From Trebouxia sp. TZW2008 (taxonomy: Eukaryota > Chlorophyta > Trebouxiophyceae > Trebouxiales > Trebouxiaceae): DNA of 64,000 nt. The stretch lies in contig BDIU01000362.1 in NCBI GenBank assembly GCA_002118135.1, positions 44,755 to 108,754 of the forward strand. Reading direction: 5' to 3'. Numbering within the stretch: the first letter of the stretch is position 1; each line of letters opens with the position of its first letter. This document shows positions 34,701 to 39,930 of the stretch, in pieces. The notes below the pieces were generated by a model that was not told the DNA's origin, searched no databases, and saw nothing but the letters and a program-made list of their open reading frames with translations. The translations under genes were made by a program, and so were the position numbers.

Positions 34701-36364
34701 AGCATTCTCTCCTCCTTGAGAATGTGTGTGTCTGTCAGTGCATCAAGGTGACATGCAATTTGATCGATGTCTGCGTCCAACAAAAACTAAGCACAGCAAT
34801 GCTCGCCCAGATTTCACAGCATTGCGTGTTGCTGCAAAGTCATGTTTGCAGGTTCAACTGGATGATACATCTTGTCGAGAGAGGCTTGCGGTCTTACCTG
34901 CACTTGCACCAAAGTCTGAAAGCGCTCCATATGCTGATGCACATCCCAGATATGCACTTGCTGATCAATGCCCACAGCCAGCATCTCATTGTCAACACTC
35001 CACGCTGTACAGGTGACGTTGCTGTATGGCTCTATGCGCTGCAACTTACGGCCCAAGATCCCTGTGTACAGCTGTCCTTGTACTGAAACCACTGCGCACT
35101 GCTGTGGTCCGATCAGGGACCACGTAAACTGCACAGACGGATAAGGGCGTGTTGGGCTTGCGTCCAATCAGACCTTTTGTCATTGTGTGAAGCTAGATCA
35201 GGAACTGCCATAGGGTGTACATGGCAAAGTCTGTGCAAATATAGGCTTTGCTGTGAAGTCCACGCATGAGTGCAAGCCAGAGCTCTACGTCCCGATATGC
35301 TCAGGTGGGTGTGAATTTCTGGCAAAAACGTACAGATCAGGGCAAGTGGCATTCGCATCCCATCAGGCAGTTTGTGGTCATGTGGAGCTAGATCAGGAAT
35401 TGTCATGAGGCGTGCAGAGAAGACTCATACAGGAGCAAGGACTGCTGTGAAAAGCCATGTGTGAGTGGAAGGCAATACAAAGTCATATGTGAGAGAAAAC
35501 CAGAGCAGACTGCATCATATGCTCAAGTGAGTGTGGGTTTTAGACATTCTTTCAGGGGCCAATGTATGATGGATGCACATGGTGTACCTGTGCAATGTCT
35601 GAGGTATCTTGCAATGTCCATGAAGACAAGATCTTTGTAGTGACGCCGTTGGTAAGCTGTTGCACAGAGTATGTGCTGATGTATGCGCCACTCCAAACAG
35701 CCAAAAGACTGCCATCACAGTTGAAAGCAATGCCTTCTGCTTGAAAGGGAATGATGGCTTTTGCTGCTTGTCGCACATCAAAGCTGCAGGAAAAGCAGCA
35801 ATTTGTGCAAACTTTGCTTCTGTTGTTATGCATTGGTGCAGCCAGTGACAGCAGAAGCTGATCGGGCAAGCTTACTTTTGGCATTTGCTTGGCGTCTTTG
35901 GAATGTCCTGACTCTGGAGGACCAGCACTCCTGCAAACAAGCTTGTCCTGTGAGCTGTTGAGTGGACGTATCACGACTCGCTTTTCAAGATCGAAAAGGT
36001 TATTGCAACAGCGAACGCCCTGTTCTCACAGGGCCATATCAAATTACGAAGCGCGGTCGTGCGAGCAAACATGTGATCATCCAGTCGACTGAGCGCCTGA
36101 AGAGGCCACTGTCGCACCTGCAGAGTCTGTCAAACAGATCACGCCACGAATTGAAGAAGCTGCCAATGGCACACGGCTGCTGCGCAATCCCCCGTCGGCG
36201 TCTGGCTTGAGTTGCATTTCAATGACCTTGTGAAACGAAAGCGTGTCCGCGTCTCGGTCGTCGAGCATGCCTTGCTCGGACGCTTCAGTCATCTTGCTGA
36301 CCACTTCGGGGTCAACTCCGAGAGCGCGCGCTTGCGGCGTCGCTGAGGTCTCGGAAACACTCAA
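7459..36364 (-). CDS. NUP214: NUP214/CAN-type FG nucleoporin (giant gene)
   Basis: This is one reading direction of dozens of in-phase exons spanning 29 kb. In order: beta-propeller (36364 to about 32.8 kb), acidic low-complexity exons (32.4-28.7 kb), FG block 1 (28369-27458), coiled-coil and linker exons (26.0-13.1 kb), FG block 2 (12.6 kb to the stop at 7459). NUP214 lies on the cytoplasmic face of the nuclear pore; its propeller recruits the DEAD-box mRNA-export helicase and its FG repeats bind transport receptors. Phase-checked exons include 36364-36118, 35930-35876, 35783-35588, 35128-34898, 34547-34238, 28369-27458, 25995-25759, 23046-22894, 19838-19639, 11857-11483, 10438-10151, 9203-8985 and 7706-7459. 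Exon 304 aa long at 27458 joins the next at 25995 in phase 0, which supports a single gene. Total length cannot be fixed because many exons have tandem copies. Two adjacent genes remain a weaker alternative. Confidence 0.85.
7730..8640 (-). repeat. NUP214: 150-bp exon array before the NUP214 last exon
   Basis: Six copies of an FG exon-intron unit read GGGFGGFAQQSPGISSA or GEGFGSFAQQSPGFGSATGN, then AFGAAA or AFWAAA. The period is about 150 bp. 7764-7913 and 8066-8215 are nearly identical, so the real unit there is a 302-bp dimer. Because 150 is a multiple of three, some copies are open through the intervening sequence (8318-8032). Donors after most copies are weak or absent, so use as exons is uncertain. 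Confidence 0.8.
8891..8914. repeat. CA microsatellite
   Basis: About 11 CA units in the intron 3' of the 9203-8985 exon. Confidence 0.95.
8985..9725 (-). CDS. NUP214: NUP214 FG block 2 exons (FGQPSxPxGxFGQP)
   Basis: Two exons. The first (about 9725-9525) encodes NPFSSFGSSGGAFGQPSTPA and four more FGQPS.P.G.. units. The second (9203-8985) encodes FGQPSTPASPFGGPSAVGTQ, AGFGTPTTPGGAFGSPGFGA and GAAPFGAAASG. The first ends in a phase that the second's opening GC completes. The second leaves one G that the terminal exon's opening GT completes. About 16 FG motifs in all. Confidence 0.8.
10151..10585 (-). CDS. NUP214: NUP214 FG block 2, duplicated exon pair
   Basis: Two successive exons begin almost identically: GFGQPASSAAAAPFGAASSS. 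The first starts at 10585 and ends at a donor near 10480. The second is 10438-10151 and continues FGIFGLGQSSPS, SSPFGKGLNFGGASSSAAAA and GGFGVGVFGTPAASP. Both are preceded by CTCTTGCAG and enter in the same phase, so both can be included. Confidence 0.75.
10812..11060 (-). CDS. NUP214: NUP214 FG block 2 exon (LFGQTG)
   Basis: Encodes STPALFGNLASQSAASTTTS, GLFSAFGAPASPGAGLFGQT, LGPFGQTGQTASASPAPGLF and GNAFGG, ending GGAG/GTAGGT. Seven FG motifs. Confidence 0.75.
11483..11857 (-). CDS. NUP214: NUP214 FG block 2 exon (SVLPFGLP)
   Basis: A 375-base exon between CTCAG and GTGACAC. It encodes ALAKAPSVLPFGLPSPATTP, a long Ser/Ala/Pro stretch with SSSAFGQGVASAA, PFPPFGSGAAPAFGSGAG and VGFGMLKAS. 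Its first about 20 codons recur in two truncated upstream copies. Confidence 0.7.
11960..12185 (-). repeat. Two truncated copies of the SVLPFGL exon start
   Basis: Near 12027-11984 and 12179-12134 the start of the 11857 exon is repeated (SGALSKASSVLPFGL and SGALAKATSVLPFGLPNQ), about 155-165 bp apart. Both keep the CTCAG- or TGAAG-like acceptor region but diverge after the PFG motif. Confidence 0.7.
12410..12580 (-). CDS. NUP214: NUP214 FG block 2, first exon
   Basis: Encodes SSSAANAFGSIGSTSSAFPF and GKSPVGNSSPFGFASGSGAQ. It has four FG or PFG motifs in a Ser/Gly/Ala background and ends TCAG/GTCAGC. Confidence 0.7.
12924..13097 (-). mobile_element. MITE copy 1 (TIR, TA target)
   Basis: Read on the minus strand, this 174-bp element begins CAGTGACCTCTGTTTG and ends GAGAGGGCATCG, with TA on both sides (12922-12923, 13098-13099). 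Its interior (TTGTCCTGA, CTGCCACTGCAGTC, TGTCCTTACATCAAGTGTCC) aligns with the other two copies. It is the most diverged of the three at its ends. Confidence 0.85.
13132..13275 (-). CDS. NUP214: NUP214 exon, linker into FG block 2
   Basis: Encodes FVLRPMLQMQEANKKLPPQA followed by an Ala/Ser/Thr-rich tail ending STFNLQG at a GTATAG donor. It is a transition from helical to FG-type composition. Confidence 0.55.
13505..13665 (-). CDS. NUP214: NUP214 exon ending YPPMPTLSQQQ
   Basis: Encodes AAQDAGKKFAEKSAGPHAAV and PKSPAAAKKKGGAMYPPMPT, ending CAGCAG/GTACGT. It is Lys/Ala-rich and paralogous to the exons at 14.85 and 15.35 kb. Confidence 0.65.
14130..15010 (-). repeat. NUP214: Micro-exon array (MPPMPxMAQAK)
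   Basis: The exon at about 15005-14840 ends SAAPKAVMPPMPSMAQAK before GTAATT. Downstream, short versions of its last 10-12 codons recur near 14705, 14560, 14485, 14410, 14325, 14245 and 14165, at a period of about 75-85 bp. Most end AAGCCAAG/GT. The copy at 14560 (AAMGPMPTMAQAK) and the one at 14485 look open; others have changed codons. The related motif GGAMYPPMPTLSQQQ ends the exon at 13.5 kb. Confidence 0.75.
15345..15790 (-). CDS. NUP214: NUP214 PA-rich exon ending PPMPTQSQQK
   Basis: The frame reads STFGLAQNAPAASKGPSQAT, GAGPSSPAAFSLGQPQTAPP, then three more units of GPSQA..K..PGASP.GPGGFSLGQ, ending KKLPQKAAMPPMPTQSQQK before GT. It has FG/FSLGQ motifs and internal repeats of about 25 residues. 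Its C-terminal motif is paralogous to the exons at 14.85, 14.55 and 13.5 kb. Confidence 0.65.
16400..17180 (-). repeat. NUP214: Four-copy NUP214 exon array (AVTMQSI)
   Basis: Four minus-strand copies near 17165, 17020, 16870 and 16680 share SAVTMQSIHMQGSQAGLGS followed by QMRGSQSVVDSQ, each after a GCAG-like acceptor, at a period of about 150-190 bp. The last copy continues into TPSVQSPWDRPAKGTAQGWK and looks like the functional exon. The others are shorter but mostly open, so alternative inclusion is possible. Confidence 0.75.
17283..17456. repeat. Two-unit ~87-bp tandem repeat
   Basis: 17283-17368 and 17370-17456 repeat AGCACAGGGCCATG, GCTTAGTGC, TGTCACA, CACATGCTCATCTGATGTCA and GACATTGAT with few differences. 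It lies between NUP214 exons near 17.5 and 17.1 kb. Confidence 0.8.
18662..18835 (+). mobile_element. MITE copy 2 (TIR, TA target)
   Basis: A 174-bp element begins CAGTGACTTCTCTTTG and ends CAAAGAGAAGTTACTG, an inverted pair with two mismatches. TA lies directly on both sides (18660-18661, 18836-18837). It shares interior words with the copies at 12924 and 26292. Ends and target fit a pogo/Tc1-mariner-type non-autonomous element. It sits in a NUP214 intron. Confidence 0.9.
18958..19125 (-). CDS. NUP214: NUP214 basic linker exon
   Basis: Encodes SRSPLSPWQPVKKSPASQQK, SPTPVKQAAGKEDVWSAWNQ and DKAQKLKQKLQ, ending CTGCAG/GTGAGC. It has Ser/Pro-Lys rich sequence with several SP sites, then a short helix. 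Exon start approximate. Confidence 0.6.
19639..19838 (-). CDS. NUP214: NUP214 exon with GC-AG donor
   Basis: Starts after TTTCAG and ends CCCCAG/GCAAGT, a canonical-looking GC donor. It encodes LDRLEGLMQHARMHSLQVED, a short acidic SDSDDDIGD, then VKAAQERLRSIQQLHGTPSK. It is predicted helical. A decayed copy of its 3' half with an in-frame stop lies at 19560-19465. Confidence 0.7.
19860..20465. other. NUP214 intron, nothing assigned
   Basis: No exon-like segment is supported here. The 19930-20340 part is somewhat richer in A/T and holds an unsupported 110-codon plus-strand frame. Confidence 0.4.
20470..20615 (-). CDS. NUP214: NUP214 helical exon
   Basis: Encodes VLEAKRAQGGAASHSPQAAA and LQLYAVINAQSNLVKTQ, ending before GTGAGC. 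It is a helical, Ala/Gln-rich segment between the coiled-coil array and the next exon. Borders are approximate. Confidence 0.55.
20840..21880 (-). repeat. NUP214: Seven-copy array of a NUP214 helical exon end
   Basis: The complete exon (about 21870-21675) encodes NIQRTDALVQFHAPDQSLTS, EPALHSKRKRLIERTSDLRR and KAQELDATLE. The 3' part (DLRRKAQELDATLE) recurs downstream near 21535, 21385, 21260, 21115, 20965 and 20845 with a period of about 120-150 bp, each with a following GT. Several copies contain a second partial unit (CATGCTTTGCAGCGCA). Copies of the exon's 5' part lie upstream near 21990 and 22105-22210. Confidence 0.75.
22240..22800 (-). other. Long open frame in a NUP214 intron, unassigned
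   Basis: A minus-strand frame stays open for more than 180 codons. The part at about 22770-22590 (SRKPFGTGVRLSLQTENNES and SDPNKDRSTQPSAQRLRMSD) follows a GCACAG acceptor and has non-repetitive, protein-like composition. It may be a further NUP214 exon or a captured fragment. No family recognised. Confidence 0.3.
22894..23860 (-). repeat. NUP214: Five-copy coiled-coil exon array with gap
   Basis: The complete exon (23046-22894, 51 codons, phase 0) encodes ARGKAGSKVDTVAGYQHLVD and IQELRSAAKDMSTESDNLLH. Related segments at about 23225-23322, 23395-23500, 23575-23680 and 23755-23850 repeat GKAG..VDT.AGYQ.LV.KLGTLAVD, at a period near 180 bp. The upstream copies often lack a good donor. The array contains the assembly gap at 23101-23171. 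Confidence 0.8.
23101..23171. other. Assembly gap (71 N)
   Basis: Seventy-one unresolved bases. The 19 bases before it and after it are identical (GTCCTTACATAGGAGTGTT), so the gap sits inside a tandem repeat and its true size is probably at least one repeat unit. Confidence 0.95.
24001..24472 (-). other. Unassigned exon-like segments in NUP214
   Basis: 24091-24001 lies between AG and GTAGAC and encodes NGKRGYHNEDDIPWSAGLQV and LLDFACGNQ. An open frame at 24472-24190 (RDVSTEDSMNEPYPAPVKGI) ends at a possible donor. Both sit between coiled-coil exons. They could be real exons or insertions. Confidence 0.35.
24665..24832 (-). CDS. NUP214: NUP214 coiled-coil exon
   Basis: Starts after CTGCCAG and ends before GTATGAG. 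It encodes LLRRYMRTTRVLIGARIADD and WEADFLRDLYKVRQLKAEIT, an amphipathic helix with heptad-like Leu/Ile spacing. It fits the helical region that anchors NUP214 to NUP88/NUP62 partners in other eukaryotes (inference). Confidence 0.65.
25220..25565 (-). repeat. NUP214 exon and diverged copy
   Basis: The exon at about 25350-25228 encodes RPQPTQRAAAREEDAPPAAH and GIPKAPEVSRPEPKLQ between AG and GT. A diverged version lies at about 25508-25385 (LKPQLVQRGTHKEGAIPSG and VDVPKAPKLRQRK). Both have acceptors; either could be spliced. Confidence 0.6.
25759..26290 (-). repeat. NUP214: NUP214 exon with two truncated copies
   Basis: The functional exon (25995-25759, phase 0) encodes LSEPVAQKTPANSNAPSDAE and a Gln/Ala-rich helix. 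Its first about 25 codons recur near 26118 (LSEPVSQRAPSKLDAPSAF) and near 26245 (LYEDVSQRAPNNPTAPSAF), each after a GCAG acceptor. The period is about 125 bp. Both extra copies lose the rest of the exon. A fourth unit starts near 26283 and is interrupted by a MITE. Confidence 0.75.
26292..26466 (+). mobile_element. MITE copy 3 (TIR, TA target)
   Basis: A 175-bp element begins CAGTGACTTCTCTTTG and ends GAAAGGGAAGGTACTG, the imperfect inverse of its start. TA follows on the right and CA, a one-base change from TA, on the left. Its interior (TTGTCCTTA, CTGCCTCTGCAGTC, TGTCCTTACATCGAGTGTCC) matches the copies at 12924-13097 and 18662-18835. The tandem array around it preserves the empty site. Confidence 0.85.
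26490..27457. other. Large NUP214 intron without recognised content
   Basis: After the last array unit this intron shows no exon-like segment I can support. At 27170-27245 there is a short degenerate tandem of ACATTAAACATCAA units. Phase 0 exons on both sides support it as an intron. Confidence 0.5.
27458..28369 (-). CDS. NUP214: NUP214 FG block 1
   Basis: A single 912-base exon (304 codons) starts after TTGCAG and ends AAG/GTGGAT, phase 0 at both ends. It contains about a dozen FG dipeptides in contexts such as LFGASTQG, FPPFGVPS, TTFGAPSA, AIFGQPPS, and three near-identical units of GGSQSNPFGKAAAGPSGVPS. It is rich in Ser, Ala, Pro and Gln and poor in charge, as expected of a natively unfolded FG domain that binds karyopherins. 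Unlike human NUP214, this block lies upstream of the coiled-coil region. Confidence 0.85.
28728..28835 (-). CDS. NUP214: NUP214 acidic/serine exon
   Basis: Encodes LGLHSSDEEEEEGERRDDSS followed by a Ser run and VVSPAPQ, ending at a GTAATT donor. It precedes FG block 1. Borders are approximate. Confidence 0.5.
29400..29990 (-). CDS. NUP214: NUP214 Glu/Gln-rich repeat exon(s)
   Basis: Three tandem protein repeats of about 27 residues share EEEEGQGDSTASGTGG followed by GL and a Gln-rich stretch (about 29850-29580). They are followed by RGRGYDDIDTESETEEGS. A fourth diverged unit with QQQQQHEGEEGQ lies at 29.94-29.99 kb as a separate exon copy. The 3' end of the exon (29482-29545) is copied again at 29346-29408. 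Function unknown beyond a disordered acidic spacer. Confidence 0.55.
30250..30610 (-). CDS. NUP214: NUP214 acidic repeat exon
   Basis: A long open stretch encodes alternating Glu runs and the repeated unit EADAAAGTALPSDDDDF (twice). Together with the exon at 32.15-32.4 kb this makes three copies of TALPSDDDD followed by an aromatic or acidic residue. The repeats are separated by EEEEGEVKQSSELQEAE-type sequence. It is probably disordered and strongly negative. The exact exon borders are not resolved. Confidence 0.6.
30838..31113 (+). pseudogene. Broken LAGLIDADG homing-endonuclease relic
   Basis: The plus frame has an internal stop at 30931-30933 on translation through, and contains KISPTSLAYWFVDNGGLVSY followed by NKHYRRTGL. 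This matches the second LAGLIDADG motif of group I intron endonucleases ('LTP.SLAYWFMDDGGK..YNK....KG'). The catalytic acid position is D-N instead of D-D. The region is more AT-rich than the surrounding NUP214 intron. It could be organellar DNA moved to the nucleus or part of the same insertion as the J-domain fragment 550 bp away. Confidence 0.5.
31140..31560. repeat. Short direct and inverted repeats in NUP214 intron
   Basis: 31140-31225 is a degenerate minisatellite of GAAGCATGAGCCTG-like units. At 31312-31340 and 31500-31533, GTATCTGACACGC-type words recur in both orientations, suggesting the end of a degraded element. No coding capacity. Confidence 0.45.
31662..31913 (-). pseudogene. 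J-domain (DnaJ-like) fragment, giant-virus style
   Basis: The frame reads NPYELLGVTIQSSPADVRKA, then AFYELAKIMHPDKGG and DMDALYNAY. This is helix I to helix III of a J domain with an intact HPD. Small stand-alone J proteins with NPYE/NPFE-LLGV, HPDKGG and 'NAY' occur in nucleocytoplasmic large DNA viruses of algae. After NAY the frame degenerates and stops at 31662, so helix IV and any tail are lost. It lies in a NUP214 intron, on the same strand as NUP214. A cellular J-protein retrocopy is the alternative. Confidence 0.55.
32130..32400 (-). CDS. NUP214: NUP214 acidic linker exon
   Basis: The exon runs from an acceptor near 32402 to a donor near 32150 (AG/GTGAAC). It encodes a proline-rich start (TPLATPPPPVFELEATQEGE) and ends AAQTALPSDDDDWTEVEAE. 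The TALPSDDDD element recurs twice in the next exon at 30.3-30.5 kb. A related segment near 32.45-32.54 kb (TGDAIQPNEDLTKLAGAVV) may be a diverged copy. It carries no domain and is a disordered linker after the propeller. Confidence 0.65.
32640..33210 (-). repeat. Last propeller exon with two partial copies
   Basis: The intact exon (about 33015-32870) encodes the last propeller strands. Part of it recurs at 33200-33070, where the frame breaks just after GFMAP. Its 3' part recurs at about 32720-32655 (TGTTGATGAGGGACCACAGC on plus). Both copies look non-functional. Confidence 0.7.
32784..36364 (-). CDS. NUP214: NUP214 N-terminal beta-propeller exons
   Basis: The start codon at 36364 opens an acidic leader followed by the first blade: GVICLTDSAG joins GVLVLQSQDIPK. 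Later blades read GIAFNCDGSLLAVWSGAYIS, NEMLAVGIDQQVHIWD, SILWVSPTSILICLEP, EWNLAVITHRNVSEDHVKIFG, and finally LALDLTNTDVEVP with PLVLITTADHKLQLWSLI. The order and spacing fit the human NUP214 propeller, including the blade that ends 'GVVVDYTNQ... VLMLLSTDG'. Introns of 150-500 bp separate the exons. A blade exon near 33.8 kb has a second in-phase copy near 33.95 kb, so which one is used is unknown. Confidence 0.85.
33720..33990 (-). repeat. Duplicated propeller exon
   Basis: Two related minus-strand exon-like segments follow AG acceptors near 33.96 and 33.80 kb. They read AGRDGSAPRALLGHHVVLDA and EAPRDGSAPTTLLLEHQIVL in the same phase. The preceding exon (34547-34238) leaves one base that either can complete. 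Between them, a 24-bp unit (AGCATAGGGAGAAAAGCAAT plus four bases) is directly duplicated at about 33841-33888. Confidence 0.6.
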
Positions 36365-36419
36365 AAATGCATTTCATGCACCTTGCTTGAGAGGCCTCCG
36401 AAACCAATGGGGCTGTCTC
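36365..36419. promoter_or_regulatory. Short 5' flank of NUP214
   Basis: Only some tens of bases separate the NUP214 start codon from retrotransposon-like sequence. The native promoter is therefore displaced, lies within the element, or the 5' UTR continues across it. No TATA-like element is seen. Confidence 0.3.
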
Positions 36420-36580
36420 TTGCTCTTGCATCAATGATCGACACGCGCTGCCGACCCCACCTCCACCTGCGGCCACTCCAGCCCAGCATGCCCCCCCTGG
36501 GCGGCCCTCTAACCCCCAATAGGGGGTTGCCAGGCAACAACAACGGTGTCAGCACCAGCCAGTCTCAACTCTGGTCTAAA

Positions 36581-37735
36581 ATGTCCATGGTCTTCCTGAG
36601 ATCAGGTCAGCTCGCCATGACACATGGCAGTACATCACACAGTTCGACATAGTCATGTTGACAGAGACACAGACTCCAGCTCTTCCATGCCAACAGCTTC
36701 AGGGCTACACAGTGCATAGTATCCCTGCCAGCTCAGTTGGCAAGGCTGGCGAAGGCATCCTCCTAGCAGTCAAACAGCGTTTGCCTTTCTCCATCAGTCA
36801 CTCGCAGCTGGATCAGCCGAATGGCGTCATTTGGTTGACTCTGAAGTCACTGCAGCTCCAGCAGCTGCAGCTCACAATTGGGGTGTGCTACATACCCCCA
36901 GCCTCTGTTCGTTCAGCTCAGCTACAACGCACTTCAGCACAGGCAAGATTTTCAGCTTTGGCAGCACACCTGTCAGCAGCTTCGGCACATAGTCATGTCC
37001 TTCTTGCTAGGGACTTCAATGCTAGAGTGGGCACTTGCTCACAACCTTGGGTGTCAGGCCTTGGGCCTGGTATTCCAACGCAGCTGCAGAATACTGATGC
37101 CACTGTCAATGCCCACGGCCGCAAACTACTGCGGCTGTGTGAGGACACTGCCTCGGTGCTCTGCACAGGCAGGACTGCATTGGATATGCCAGCACGGCCC
37201 AGCTTCAAAGCCCGCAGCAACACACAGCCTTCTCGCCTTGACCATGTCATTGTGGACGCTGACCTTTTCCACGCCATTCAGTCTTGTGCGGTCGGACCTG
37301 CCCGGGCAGAATCTGACCATCTTCCATTGCGACTGCACCTCAAGCTTGCCACTTGTGCTCCCTCAGCGCCTCAGTTGCTTCCCACGCCTCTGCTTCCTGC
37401 TTGGAGGTGGGACTCAGCCTTGCGCAATTCTTATGCGCATGCCCTGCAATCACCAGCATGCCAGTCCTTGATTGCTGGCAGCATTGGTCAGGCATGTGCT
37501 CATCAGCATGGGGCGGCAAGCAGCCAGCTTCATTCAGTGCTTGACACAGCTGCTCACACAGCAGGGCTGCATCGGAGACGCCCCTGCCCCACCTCCACCA
37601 GGCCAATGGCCTACTACCCTTGGTTTAACTCCAGGTGTGCTTCTTTGCGCTCTCAGTTTCGCCATGCTCAGCGTACAGCTCCTCGCACAGCTGCCACGCG
37701 GCTCTTGGGCCGCCAGTATCAGACTCATTTTCCCC
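36581..37735 (+). pseudogene. Retrotransposon endonuclease region
   Basis: Reads NVHGLPEIRSARHDTWQYIT, FDIVMLTETQTPALP (the catalytic Glu region), LLARDFNARVG (GDFNA-type motif with Gly to Arg), SRLDHVIVDADLF, and ESDHLPLRLHL (SDH motif). The frame is lost in the C6 run near 37733 and continues in another frame as SPQQLQQPSAWAGFIANLTA. Confidence 0.8.
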
Positions 37736-38830
37736 CCAACAGCTACAGCAACCTTCAGCTTGGGCTGGCTTCATTGCTAACTTGACGGCTGCACCAGCAC
37801 AACTTGCCACTCAGTTGCCAGCCCCTCATACACCACAGCCACCTGTGCCTGCTGACAGTCTCAATCAACCTCTGACCTTGGCATAGGTCGAGGCTGCATT
37901 GCAGCGGCTACACAACGGCAGGTCTGGCGCCATGCTGGGCTACACGTCAGAGCTGTTGCGGTACGCCAAGCTGGCAGCCACACCTGAGGACCCTGCACCA
38001 GCTCACTTGCTGGCGCCCTGCTTGCTGGTGCTGTTCAATGCGGCGTTCAGCACTGGCCAAGTCCCGCTGTCTTGGAAGTCATCTCTGGTCACGCCCATCT
38101 TCAAGAAGGGAGATGCCACAGACACAGCCAACTACAGGCCAATAGCTGTTGGCAAGCCCATCAGCAGGCTCTATGCTGGCATTTTGGCGCATCGACTGGT
38201 CACCTATACTGAGGAACAACAGCTGCGCTCGCCAACCCAGACAGGCTATCGTCCAGAGCTTGGCACTATCCATCAGGCTTTCGCTCTGCAGCATGTCATC
38301 GACAAACACAGACATGCTAAGCAGCCCCTTCACCTATGCTTTGTGGACCTGAAGTCTGCATATGACAAGCTGCAGTGGCCACTGCTGTGGCAGCAACTTC
38401 AAAGGCTGGGCATTCATGGCGACATGTTAGGCGCCATCCAGTTGCTATATGATGGCTGCTTGCTGTCCATGCGGGTCAGCGGGGCATGTGGCAGTCAACA
38501 CAGCCCCTCGATTGGCTTGAGGCAAGGCTGTCCCCTCAGTGCTACTCTCTTTGGCATTTTTATTGATGGCCTGCAACAACATCTACAGACCACTTGCCCA
38601 GACGCGGGCATCCAGATTGGCTCTCATCGCTTGACGGAGTTTGAGTATGATGATGACATTAGCTTGGCGGCAGGCAGCCCACTCCACTTACAGGTTCTCA
38701 TTGACTCTTTATCAAACTTTTGCCACACCTTGCACATGGACATCAGTATTGCAAAAACCAAGGTCATGGTGGTGTCTTCAGCGCCTGTGGCTGCAACTCA
38801 GTTCACATGCAATGGGCAGGCTTTGGGCAG
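37736..38830 (+). pseudogene. Retrotransposon reverse transcriptase region
   Basis: RT blocks in order: TPIFKKGDATDTANYRPIAV, LCFVDLKSAYDKLQWPLLW (catalytic Asp), SIGLRQGCPLSATLFGIFID, and FEYDDDISLAAG. The last is the YxDD box with x as Asp instead of the common Ala (codons at 38646-38657). The frame is open from 37899 to 38903 but true homology shifts frame near 38830 at GQVDSFEYLGLHF. Confidence 0.85.
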
Positions 38831-39862
38831 GTTGACTCTTTCGAATATTTGGGCCTGCATTTCCCTTCATCAGGCGACATATCTCACCTCATCAGGCCTT
38901 TGAAGGCCAACGCGACAGGTTCTTGGGCTGTGGTGCAGCGCCGACACTGGCAGTTGCAGTGTGGTAACACAGTCAATTTGAAGTTGCAACTACTACAGAG
39001 TATTTTGGTGCCCACTATTCATTATGGTTGTGAGCTTTGGGGCATGCACAGCCCTCAATCTGCTGCTGCAAACGGGGCGCGCTCTGACTTAGAGCAGACT
39101 TATGCTAGGTTTTTACGGCATGTTTGTGGGGTGCGTTTCAACACCCCCAGTTCAATGTTGCTTACATAGCTTGGCTTGACAGCTCTCAAGGTGTTTTGGT
39201 GGCAACAGACTTTACAGTTTCACAATAGGCTTGCTGCTACCCCTCATGGGTCTTTTTTCCACACGATACTGTTGGACAATCAGGCAGATGCTGCGCGAGG
39301 GGCTAGAAACTTTTGTGGATCTATTTTTCACAGCCTGCGCTCCATTGGCCATCATGTGTCTCCTAGTGTCACTGATGTCTTGATTTTGGATGCTCCTGGT
39401 ACTATACAGCTGTTGCATGGCAGCTTGCAGGGCGTTCATGATTTTGACTAGGACAGTCCTAGGTCTGCCCCTTCTGCTGGGGTGTTGAGTTGCACTTATC
39501 ATCACTGGTTTAGGCCATACAGCAAGCGGCGGCGTTATTGTCAGTTAGCTGTTTCTGCCAGGCGCATGCAGCGTTTTTTGCAGTTCAGGCTTGCTTCACA
39601 TCAGTTGCCTGTTGCCATTCATCGCCTAGCAGGCGGGCCACGGGTGAATAGGGCAGACAGGATTTGTGCTCACTGTGGCTCTGGGTCAATTGCTGATGAG
39701 TTTCATCTTGTGTTTGAATGCAATCTTTTACAGCCGCTTAGGCAGCAGTATGCTTCTCTTTTCACATCTCAGACTGACACTATGAGATCATTTTTTGGTC
39801 AAAGGGATCACATGCAGGTGTTCAAGTTCATTCTTGATTGCCTTGCTTGTCTCAATATTTGA
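38831..39862 (+). pseudogene. Retrotransposon C-terminal region, zinc knuckle
   Basis: A single frame with two stops (39167, 39449). It holds LKLQLLQSILVPTIHYGCEL, YARFLRHVCGVRF and, near the end, CAHCGSGSIADEFHLVFEC, a C-x2-C-x9-H-x4-C knuckle typical of the 3' part of non-LTR element ORF2. Confidence 0.75.
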
Positions 39863-39930
39863 TCAGGTTTTGACACAGGCGATCAGACTTGTTGGGTGGC
39901 CAAAGCGTGTAATCTCTCTCTCTCTCTCCT

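Larger units (their letters stand above)
36420..39930 (+). mobile_element. Decayed non-LTR (LINE-type) retrotransposon
   Basis: The element has an APE-type endonuclease, a reverse transcriptase and a C-terminal zinc knuckle, in that order on the plus strand and spread over three frames. It ends in a (TC)n tail at about 39912-39929. The 5' end is uncertain. No LTRs are seen. It lies head-to-head with the NUP214 start. Its codon use is more GC-rich than the flanks. Damage: a stop before the endonuclease core (36578-36580), a frame change near 37730, a stop at 37884-37886, a frame change near 38830, and stops at 39167 and 39449. It cannot produce a full polyprotein as read. Confidence 0.85.

Noticed and set aside
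36877..37780. Multiple overlapping plus and minus frames in the retrotransposon
   Set aside because: Only the frame with TETQTP, DFNARVG and SDHLPL matches an endonuclease. The rest are shadows.
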